Shown piece by piece: positions 1-6,800 of a stretch of 13,183 bases of DNA. This stretch comes from Candidatus Cloacimonadota bacterium (GTDB lineage Bacteria > Cloacimonadota > Cloacimonadia > JGIOTU-2 > B8-G9), in contig QMNM01000012.1 of the NCBI GenBank assembly GCA_003647765.1, positions 1 through 13,183 on the forward strand. The letters run 5' to 3'. The notes under the pieces were generated by a model that was given only the letters and a program-made list of their open reading frames with translations, was not told where the DNA came from and ran no database searches. How positions within the stretch are numbered: position 1 is the first letter of the stretch; each line of letters begins with the position of its first letter. The translations under genes were made by a program, and so were the position numbers.

Positions 1-840
1 CTTCTAAAAATCGGGACTACTACTGAACTTACTGAAGCGTTTGAAAAAGTTAAAGATTTTTGGCAATCAACCGACGATGAAGCAAAGCAAAACGCCAAAA
101 GAGTAAAAGAATTACTACCAACTGCACTTTCACAAGCGAACACATCAGCCGAACCTGTAATTAAGAAAATTATTGAACTTCAAGATTATTTAGTTGATAA
201 GAGTGTGTGGTCTTTTGGTGGTGATGGTTGGGCTTATGACATCGGATATGGTGGACTTGACCATGTTTTGGCTTCAGGCAAAAATGTGAATGTTCTTGTG
301 CTTGATACAGAGGTTTATTCAAATACAGGTGGACAGGCATCTAAAGCAACTCCAACTGGTTCTGTTGCAAAGTTTGCTGCTGCTGGAAAGAGAACTAAAA
401 AGAAAGACCTTGGCAGAATGGCAATGATTTATGGATATGTTTATGTTGCGTCCATTGCAATGGGAGCAAGTAGAAATCAGTGTCTAAAAGCATTTCTTGA
501 AGCAGAAGCATACAATGGACCTTCAATAATTATTGCATATTGTCCCTGTATAAATCATGGATTAGATATGACAAAATCTCAAGCAGAGGAAAAACTCGCT
601 GTTGACACTGGCTACTGGATACTCTATCGCTATAATCCGATGCTCGCAGAACAAGGCAAAAACCCACTTATTCTTGACTCAAAAGAGCCAAAACTTGATT
701 ATGACGCTTTCCTGAAGAATGAAATTCGCTATCGTACTCTTATGCAGCAGTATCCTGACATTGCCAAAGTATTATTCAAACAGGCGGCAAAAGAAGCTAA
801 AGAACGATACGAACAATATAAGAAAATGGCTGAAATATAA
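1..840 (+). CDS. nifJ: Pyruvate:ferredoxin (flavodoxin) oxidoreductase, C-terminal part (5' truncated by window)
   Basis: The frame is open from base 1 to the TAA at 838-840 and gives 279 residues, about the last quarter of a protein that is usually near 1170-1190 residues. The enzyme decarboxylates pyruvate with CoA to acetyl-CoA and CO2 and passes electrons to ferredoxin or flavodoxin in the cytoplasm. The visible part is the thiamine-diphosphate domain. It has GDGWAYDIGYGG starting at residue 74, then DTEVYSNTGGQASKATPTG, both hallmarks of the family. YCPCINHG at about 180-187 contains the cysteine (C183) expected to be the late ligand of the proximal [4Fe-4S] cluster; C181 is an extra nearby cysteine. 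The other cluster cysteines and the pyruvate-binding domains lie upstream of the window. An internal GTG at 205 is not a start, because the homologous sequence continues before it. A terminator follows, so this gene is probably unrelated to the surface locus downstream. Confidence 0.96.
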   Translation, partial: LLKIGTTTELTEAFEKVKDFWQSTDDEAKQNAKRVKELLPTALSQANTSAEPVIKKIIELQDYLVDKSVWSFGGDGWAYDIGYGGLDHVLASGKNVNVLVLDTEVYSNTGGQASKATPTGSVAKFAAAGKRTKKKDLGRMAMIYGYVYVASIAMGASRNQCLKAFLEAEAYNGPSIIIAYCPCINHGLDMTKSQAEEKLAVDTGYWILYRYNPMLAEQGKNPLILDSKEPKLDYDAFLKNEIRYRTLMQQYPDIAKVLFKQAAKEAKERYEQYKKMAEI

Positions 841-849
841 AATTAAACG

Positions 850-934
850 CTAACTGATACGAACTATACGAACTCATGCGGACATTTTTTATTTCTATTT
901 CTAAAATTAAATCTTTCGCGATGAGTCAGTTTAG
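850..934 (+). other. Imperfect long hairpin in the nifJ 3' region
   Basis: CTAACTG (850-856) can pair with CAGTTTAG (927-934, one bulged T). After an unpaired left-hand stretch, ACTCATGCG (872-880) can pair with CGCGATGAGT (917-926, one bulge). The loop is AT-rich. The unpaired left side contains most of the tandem ATACGAACT repeat. A second ATGAGTTCG (941-949) could instead pair with CGAACTCAT (869-877), so two folds are mutually exclusive. It may act as a processing or stability element of the nifJ transcript; no function is proven. Confidence 0.4.
857..874 (+). repeat. Perfect tandem 9-bp repeat (ATACGAACT x2)
   Basis: ATACGAACT occurs at 857-865 and is immediately repeated at 866-874 with no spacer. 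It starts 17 bases after the nifJ stop codon. TTCGCGAT also occurs twice nearby (915-922 and 946-953), so the region is a small mosaic of short direct and inverted repeats. No gene is encoded here. Confidence 0.7.
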
Positions 935-1010
935 TTTGTGATGAGTTCGCGATAATTTCTTATAAAAATTGTACATATCGTTCCATAGCAAAATACTTTG
1001 TACAAGCAGA

Positions 1011-1040
1011 AGCCCTGAGTTAATCTTAGGGCTTTTTTTA
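1011..1040 (+). terminator. Rho-independent terminator
   Basis: AGCCCTGAG (1011-1019) pairs with CTTAGGGCT (1025-1033) as a 9-bp stem with one G-U pair, a TTAAT loop, and a following run of six or more T. This is a textbook intrinsic terminator reading in the + direction. It lies 170 bases after the nifJ stop and probably ends the nifJ transcript, separating it from the regulated surface locus. Confidence 0.85.
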
Positions 1041-1207
1041 TTATATAAATTTTGCAAAACTGTACCATATTGAGAAAATTATCAAAAAATAGATATCTAC
1101 TTATCTTATTATAGTATAAACCATTATACAATTACTTGTTTCATAATGAGAATTTATAGTTGACAAATTTTAACACAATTTTTAAATTTATTACAAATTC
1201 TCTACAA
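1041..1207. other. AT-rich upstream region with short dyads, no gene
   Basis: No credible coding sequence is present on either strand. The stretch holds several perfect short palindromes: TTTTGCAAAA (1050-1059), TAGATATCTA (1090-1099), GTATAA-N4-TTATAC (1114-1129) and TCAT-A-ATGA (1141-1149). It lies about 80-180 bases upstream of the sigma-54-like promoter, where upstream activator sites for NtrC-family proteins usually sit. Chance palindromes are common in AT-rich DNA, so only position makes these candidates. Confidence 0.4.
1114..1129. promoter_or_regulatory. Candidate upstream activator dyad GTATAA-N4-TTATAC
   Basis: A 6+6 bp perfect inverted repeat with a 4-bp centre (ACCA) lies about 100 bp upstream of the -24 element at 1229. 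Spacing and length fit an enhancer site for a dimeric Fis-type helix-turn-helix protein such as the regulator encoded at 1311-2660. It is the longest dyad in the region, but binding is only inferred. Confidence 0.3.
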
Positions 1208-1236
1208 TTCATACTATTATTTAATTTTGGTATAAT
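1208..1236 (+). promoter_or_regulatory. Alternative overlapping sigma-70-like promoter
   Basis: TTCATA (1208-1213, four of six matches to TTGACA) is followed after 17 bases by a perfect TATAAT (1231-1236). This could give basal expression of the regulator. The -10 hexamer lies inside the sigma-54 element, so at most one polymerase form could use the site at a time. In AT-rich DNA a TATAAT by chance is likely, hence the modest confidence. Confidence 0.35.
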
Positions 1237-1243
1237 TATTGCT
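1227..1243 (+). promoter_or_regulatory. Sigma-54 (RpoN) type -24/-12 promoter
   Basis: The sequence TTGGTATAATTATTGCT matches the sigma-54 pattern TGGCAC-N5-TTGCW. The -24 GG is at 1229-1230 and the -12 GC at 1241-1242, separated by exactly the required 10 bases, and the TTGCT half is perfect. Transcription would start near 1253-1255, leaving a leader of about 55 bases before the ATG at 1311. The first gene of the unit encodes a sigma-54 activator, so autoregulation is plausible. The same bases also contain TATAAT, so a sigma-70 reading overlaps. Confidence 0.7.
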
Positions 1244-1267
1244 TATCTAAAATATTAGGAATTATGA

Positions 1268-1285
1268 CAGTCAATCGTCTGACTG
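1268..1285 (+). promoter_or_regulatory. Leader hairpin CAGTCA/TGACTG
   Basis: CAGTCA (1268-1273) and TGACTG (1280-1285) form a perfect 6-bp stem with loop ATCGTC. The hairpin sits between the predicted start site and the ribosome binding site of the NtrC-family gene. The 18 bases at 1270-1287 resemble 2698-2715 in front of the next gene (14 of 18 identical). It could be a protein operator or an RNA element; which is not clear. Confidence 0.45.
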
Positions 1286-1298
1286 ATCAATGCAAAAA

Positions 1299-1304
1299 AA
1301 GGAG
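1299..1304 (+). promoter_or_regulatory. Shine-Dalgarno AAGGAG fixing the start at 1311
   Basis: AAGGAG ends 6 bases before the ATG at 1311. The earlier in-frame ATG at 1290 has no ribosome binding site, and its first codons would overlap this one. The protein starting at 1311 (MDNILIIDDE) begins as receiver-domain proteins usually do, so 1311 is preferred. Confidence 0.85.
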
Positions 1305-1310
1305 TTAGGC

Positions 1311-2660
1311 ATGGATAATATTTTAATTATAGACGATGAGAAGAACATAATATCATTTCTAAAATATAACATAATTCAAGAGGGATATAATTGTTTCTCT
1401 GCTGAAGATTGCCAAGAAGCGGAGATTATCTTACGAAACAACCCAATAGATTTGATTTTACTTGATATTAACCTTCCAGATAAAGATGGCATCACATATC
1501 TGCACGATATAAAAGTCCGATACAGAGATTTGCCAGTTGTTATGCTTACTGCATCCAGAGATGTGGACAATGTAGTAAAGTCCATAAAGAATGGTGCTTA
1601 TGACTATATTACCAAACCAATTGATTTAGACCGAATGTTCTTAATCATAGAAAATGCTCTAAAATTGAAAAGGTTAGAGTCCAAAGTAAGTCAATTGGAA
1701 AGGGAGTTGAGTGAGATTAAACACTTGAATGGCATAGTTGGGACTAGTAAGCATTTACAGGATATAATAGAAAAGATAGAAATTGCATCTGCAACGGATG
1801 TCAATGTTGTTATTCAAGGCGAGAGTGGCACAGGAAAAGAATTAGTAGCTCATTCTATACATAATAATTCTGAACGAAGAAATAAACGAATGGTTGTTGT
1901 CAATTGTGGAGCAATTCCAGATACCCTATTTGAAAGTGAATTTTTTGGATATGAAAAAGGGGCATTTACATCATCTATATCCAGACATATCGGTTATTTT
2001 GAACAGGCAAATCAGGGGACTTTATTTTTAGATGAAATATCAGAAATTCCACTTCATTTACAAGTGAAACTTTTAAGAGCAATTCAAGAAAAAGAGATTA
2101 GAAGAATTGGCGGAACAAAAGATATTCCTATAGACATAAGGATAATTGCAGCTACAAGTAAAGACCTTAAAAAAGAAGTAGAGAAAAACAATTTCAGGGA
2201 AGACCTCTATTATAGATTATATGTATTCCCAATAATAGTGCCACCTTTAAGACAAAGAAAAGATGACATTCCATCATTAGTCGCATATTTCATCAATATG
2301 TTCAACAAGAAAAACAACAAGAATATCAGGGGAATACAAAAAGAAACGCTTGAAATATTAACTTCTTATCACTGGAAAGGGAATGTAAGAGAATTAGAAA
2401 ATGTTATTGAACGAGCAATGTTAGTTGAAAGAACTGATAAATTAACACCTCTCTCTCTACCTCAATATATATTAAGAGAAAAAGAAGAATATCTAAATGG
2501 TCAGTATGAAGAGAATATTCCTTTAGAAGGAATAGAGAAAATGCATATACGGAGAGTTCTTAAAAAATGTAATTATAATAAAAATAAAACGACCAAAATT
2601 CTTGGCATTAGTAGAGCGACTTTATATAGAAAAATAAAAGAATATAACTTAGAGAAATAA
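1311..2660 (+). CDS. NtrC-family sigma-54-dependent response regulator (REC-AAA+-Fis HTH)
   Basis: This 449-residue cytoplasmic activator remodels sigma-54 RNA polymerase by ATP hydrolysis once its receiver is phosphorylated. The receiver (1-120) has D8/D9, phosphoacceptor D52 in LLDINLP, T80 and K102. The AAA+ domain (about 140-375) has Walker A GESGTGKE (170-177), Walker B GTLFLDEISEI (236-246) and arginines in FREDLYYRL (295-303). A Fis-type helix-turn-helix follows at about 424-445 (KTTKILGISRATLYRKI). The length is normal for the family. One oddity is that the sigma-54-contacting loop reads GAFTSS (217-222) instead of GAFTGA. It is the first gene after a sigma-54-like promoter and lies 84 bases before a receiver-kinase gene that may be its partner. 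It probably controls the downstream surface and polysaccharide genes, and perhaps itself; the targets are inferred from context. Confidence 0.93.
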   Translation: MDNILIIDDEKNIISFLKYNIIQEGYNCFSAEDCQEAEIILRNNPIDLILLDINLPDKDGITYLHDIKVRYRDLPVVMLTASRDVDNVVKSIKNGAYDYITKPIDLDRMFLIIENALKLKRLESKVSQLERELSEIKHLNGIVGTSKHLQDIIEKIEIASATDVNVVIQGESGTGKELVAHSIHNNSERRNKRMVVVNCGAIPDTLFESEFFGYEKGAFTSSISRHIGYFEQANQGTLFLDEISEIPLHLQVKLLRAIQEKEIRRIGGTKDIPIDIRIIAATSKDLKKEVEKNNFREDLYYRLYVFPIIVPPLRQRKDDIPSLVAYFINMFNKKNNKNIRGIQKETLEILTSYHWKGNVRELENVIERAMLVERTDKLTPLSLPQYILREKEEYLNGQYEENIPLEGIEKMHIRRVLKKCNYNKNKTTKILGISRATLYRKIKEYNLEK

Positions 2661-2670
2661 GTAACTACAT

Positions 2671-2721
2671 AGCCACCAAGACACAAAGGGAGAATCGGTC
2701 AGACGCCAGACTGATGTGGCT
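2671..2721 (+). promoter_or_regulatory. Structured leader between regulator and kinase genes
   Basis: AGCCAC (2671-2676) can pair perfectly with GTGGCT (2716-2721), closing a loop that holds TCAG (2699-2702) and CTGA (2711-2714). The 18 bases at 2698-2715 are 14/18 identical to 1270-1287 ahead of the previous gene. The left part (CCACCAAGACACAAAGGG, 2673-2690) resembles a sequence I recall as dispersed between genes in many bacteria; this is from memory and unverified. The ribosome binding site AAAGGA (2733-2738) lies outside the structure, 6 bases before the ATG at 2745. Confidence 0.4.
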
Positions 2722-2744
2722 GAAATTACTTTAAAGGAATAATT

Positions 2745-3866
2745 ATGAATAGAAGAATTTTAGCAGTTGATGATGAGGACATTATCCGGTTGCTTTATAA
2801 AGAGATATTAGAGAATAAAATTATCCAGATGTATTTTCCAAGATTTGAATTAACAATTGCTTCTCAAGGGGAAGAAGCTGTTAAATTGGTGAAAGAAGCG
2901 TATGAAGACGAGAATCCCTTTGCTTTGGCTTATGTTGATGTCAGAATGCCACCAGGTATAGATGGATTAGAAACTGCATTTCAAATGCGTAAAATTGATA
3001 AGGATATTGAAATTGTACTTGTTACAGGATATAATGATTATAGTTCAAACGAGATTATTCAAAAAGTAGGCACACCACGAAAATTGACATTTCAAAAGAA
3101 ACCTTTTACTCCAACAGAACTGATACTTACTTCAGTTTCTCTTACAGAAAAGTGGAATTACGAAAGAATAAAAGATGATTTTGTGTCCATTGTGTCTCAC
3201 GAATTACGGTCACCATTGACCTCTATTATTGGCTTTCTTGATACTCTACTTAGAAACCCAAATATGAAATCGGATATGCGCCAAAGTTTTATTCAGACAA
3301 TAAGAAAAGAATGTATTAGATTAGAAGATATTATTGATAAAATTTTAAGATTTGAGGATTTAACAAAGGAACATCATAAATTAGAAGTTAGCAATATTGA
3401 TGTAGAAAACCTAATTCCTGAAATAGCAAATCAGATGCAACATCTCTTTGAGAATCGTAATATAAATTTTTATTATGAACTTTGTAATGTCAAACAGATT
3501 AAAGGAGAGGAGAATCTGCTTCGTGAAATGCTAATCAATTTAATTGAAAATAGTAGTAAATTCACTAAAGAGGGATATGTAAAACTATCATGTAAAAAAG
3601 AAGATGATAATATTGTTTTTGTAGTTGAAGACACTGGTTGTGGTATTAAAGAAGAGGAAAGAGAGATTATCTTTAAAAAATTCACAAAAGGAGAGCAATC
3701 TATACAAAATAAACGAGGATTAGGATTAGGGCTTTCTATAGTTGCTGATATTGTCAAAAAGCATAAGGGAAAGATAAGTTTTGAAAGCCAAGTCAATCAA
3801 GGAACTAAATTTATTATATCAATGCCTATTGATATTACAAAGAAGATTGATAACGATGAACAATAA
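2745..3866 (+). CDS. Soluble receiver-histidine kinase (REC-HisKA-HATPase)
   Basis: The protein has 373 residues and no signal peptide or membrane segment. The N-terminal receiver (1-125) has acidic residues D9/D10, phosphoacceptor D65 in YVDVRMPPG, T94 and K119. A HisKA dimerisation domain follows, with the phosphorylated histidine H152 in SHELRSP. The ATP-binding domain has the N box LINLIENSSKF (N269), the G1 box DTGCGI (296-301) and the G2 box GLGLGLSIV. All catalytic motifs look intact. With a receiver as its only recognisable input, the kinase is likely switched by phosphotransfer from another kinase rather than by sensing a ligand directly. The neighbouring NtrC-family protein is its obvious candidate output. 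The start has AAAGGA 6 bases upstream. The 3' end overlaps the next gene by 11 bases, implying coupled translation. Confidence 0.92.
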   Translation: MNRRILAVDDEDIIRLLYKEILENKIIQMYFPRFELTIASQGEEAVKLVKEAYEDENPFALAYVDVRMPPGIDGLETAFQMRKIDKDIEIVLVTGYNDYSSNEIIQKVGTPRKLTFQKKPFTPTELILTSVSLTEKWNYERIKDDFVSIVSHELRSPLTSIIGFLDTLLRNPNMKSDMRQSFIQTIRKECIRLEDIIDKILRFEDLTKEHHKLEVSNIDVENLIPEIANQMQHLFENRNINFYYELCNVKQIKGEENLLREMLINLIENSSKFTKEGYVKLSCKKEDDNIVFVVEDTGCGIKEEEREIIFKKFTKGEQSIQNKRGLGLGLSIVADIVKKHKGKISFESQVNQGTKFIISMPIDITKKIDNDEQ

Positions 3867-6800
3867 AACTATTGTTATTATTTTTATATTACTATCTGCT
3901 CACTTAATAGCACAACAGCGATTTAATTTGAGTAATTGGGATAGTAATATAAAAATCAAAGGTAAGAATCCATACGACTTTTTGGGAAAGAGTTGTGCAA
4001 TTGCAGATGTTAATGGTGATGGTATTATGGATATTATCATTTCTGCAAGTTCAGCTGACCCTTATGAGAGAAATTCCGCAGGAGAGGTATATATAATCTA
4101 CGGAAAAACTAACTTTTCCCAGAATGAGGAAATATCGCTGAACCAAAGCAATCCTGATGTAACAATTATAGGTGCTAAAAATGGTCATCAATTAGGATAT
4201 TCTATTGCTACTGGGAATTTTAATAATGACTTATATGAAGACATTGCTATTAGCGCCCCTTATGCAAATACAGATGAGTATAATGGATGTGGTCTAGTCT
4301 ATATTATATTTGGCAATTCTAATATTCCATCAGAGATTGATCTTCAAAGTGGTGGCTATGATTGTCTTATAAATGGCTGTCAGGATAATGAACATATTGG
4401 TATTTCTCTGGCTACTGGCGATATAAATGGTGATAGTTACTGTGAGCTTATTATTGGTTCTCCGTATTCGGATTATGATACAAAAGCAAATTGTGGAGCT
4501 GTATATATTATCTTCGGTAGTAATTCTATTCCCAATATTATTGAACTTGCTAATGATGAACAAGATATAAAATTTGTAGGTGCTAATATAAATGACGAAT
4601 TGGGAATGTCTGTTGCTATTGGAAAGGTGAATAATGATGATTATTTTGATATTTGTATTGGTTCGCCCGGCTCTGACCCAAATAATAGAGATAAAGCTGG
4701 AATTGTTTATCTATTTAAAGGCAGGAGTATATTTATTGATACATTGATTGATCTGGCTGAAAATCCTGATATGTTTTGCAAATTTTATGGTGCAAATCAA
4801 GATGGAGAAATAGGATATTCTGTGGATTTAGCAGATGTAAATGGAGATAATCTTGCTGATATTCTTTTGGGTGATAAAATAGATAATAACGGTTTTGGCT
4901 CAATATCTATCATTACTGGTAGAAATAATTTCCCTTTAATCTATGACCTATCAATCACATCTCCTGATGTGAAAATCATTGGCACACGAAATGATTCCTA
5001 TTTAGGTGAATATGTTTCTCATTGCAATTTTAATCAGGATAATTTTGCTGATGTAGTAATCGGAATCCCTTATGCAAACATAAAGAGTGGTAATGGAGCA
5101 GGTATTATTTATATTCTATTTGGCAATAGTCAAATCTCTGGCCAAGTGAGCTTAGATGATAGAACAAATTATGATCTTATTATATTGGGTGCAGGTTCTA
5201 ATGATAATATTGGGCAGACATTTGCAACTGGTGATATAAACAATGATGGAAAGAATGATATACTATTTGGCTCTGTAAATGGAGAAAATAATGGTATTGG
5301 GTATCTGATTTTTGGCGGTCTGCCATATATCCAAAATAGAGACCCTGATATTGATGAAACTGGTGTTCAAGTTAACCATTTAGTAGAGTTTGACTTGATA
5401 GATGATGACGAAGGAATAGACATCTTTTCTGTGTTAGTAGTTATTGCTGGCATTACTTATAATTGTAATGATACTCTTCATTTTTCTTACATAGGAACAT
5501 CCAATAATTACTCAATAAAAATCACTCCTGAACAAGCTTATGGTTATAATCAATTTATTGATGTAACTGTTGATTGTTCAGATTTGCATACTCCTGATGC
5601 CTATAATATGCCTAAAGAAATATATTCATTTAGAACAAAAGAAGATACAGACCCACCTTATGTTACTAATTTAGACCCAGAAGCAAATGAACTTGATGTG
5701 CCTGTTAATACAAACATTAGTTTTGATATATCAGATTTGGGGGATGGTGTAGATATAAATTCTGTGATAGTTAGCATTGAAAATGATACATTTTCTATTG
5801 ATGATAATAGTTTCCTCTATTCAGGCACTCCTGAAAAATATAGCATAACTATTGTGCCTGATGAATATTTTGCCTACGAACAGGTAGTTTATGTATCTAT
5901 TGATGCACAGGATTTATCGCCAACTCCTAATGTTATGCTAAGTTTTACTTACTCTTTTACTTGTGCAAGTGATACAGTCCCCCCTTATGTAAGCAGTTGT
6001 AATCCTGCTTATGGTGATACTATTGGCAGAAATTCACCAATAACTGTATTGCTTAAAGATGATGAGACAGGTGTAGATACGAGTTCCATAGCATTCAAAA
6101 TAGATGGTATTGACTTAACATATTATACTAATCTGATTCCTATCTCAATGGGATATAAAATCAGCTACTTGCCTTGTGACTCAAATTTTTACTATTCTTA
6201 CAATCAGCATTCAATTACAGTATTAGCAAGTGATTTGGCATCAATACCTAATTCCGTAGATACTACTTCTATATTTTACTGTGTACAAGATAAAGACCCG
6301 CCTTATACAGATAATCATTTCCCAGAAATGTACTGGTCTGATGCAGCAACAAATACAAAATTCTGCATTGAGATAAAAGACGACCTAATGGGAGTAGATA
6401 GTAATAGTATCTATATCAAGATAAATAATGATGAAATAATTGTTAGTGCCAATACTTTAATCAGCTCAATTGAAAATGGCTTTTTAATAACATATTATCC
6501 TGATGGCAGATGGACTTACAATCCTCCTGCTCCTATAAATGTAGTAATAAATGCACAAGATTTAGCAGATCCACCTAATATAATGCCAGAACAATCATAC
6601 TACTTTATTTGCACACTTGATACAGTAGAATGTTATATTACTAATCTCAATCCACCTGCTAACTTCACTGGTGTAAGCATAAGCACAAATGTCTATTTTG
6701 AAATAAAAGATCATAAAACAGGCGTCAATCCTAATTCTATTCAACTTATTGTTGATAGTGTGGATTGTTCAGAATACCTGGAAATAAATTCTGTATCAGA

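Noticed and set aside
205-840. A GTG at 205 as the start of a 211-residue protein
   Set aside because: The reading frame is open back to base 1 and the preceding residues continue the oxidoreductase; it is an internal valine codon.
931-1131. Minus-strand open frame of 66 codons in the intergenic region
   Set aside because: It crosses the nifJ-side terminator and AT-rich DNA, has no recognisable motif and no convincing ribosome binding site.
1160-1165. TTGACA as a -35 element
   Set aside because: A perfect hexamer, but no acceptable -10 lies 16-18 bases downstream (only AT-rich TTTAAATT); the nearest TATAAT is 65 bases away.
1290-1310. Upstream ATG (1290) for the NtrC-family gene
   Set aside because: No ribosome binding site precedes it, and the strong AAGGAG lies within the extra codons, 6 bases before ATG 1311.
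3473-3796. Minus-strand 107-codon open frame within the kinase gene
   Set aside because: It is antisense to conserved ATP-binding motifs of the kinase, with low-complexity Ser/Leu/Ile content.
3781-3855. TTG start giving 25 extra residues on the giant surface protein
   Set aside because: It would lie deep inside the kinase gene and place a charged stretch before the signal peptide; ATG 3856 starts the signal peptide cleanly.
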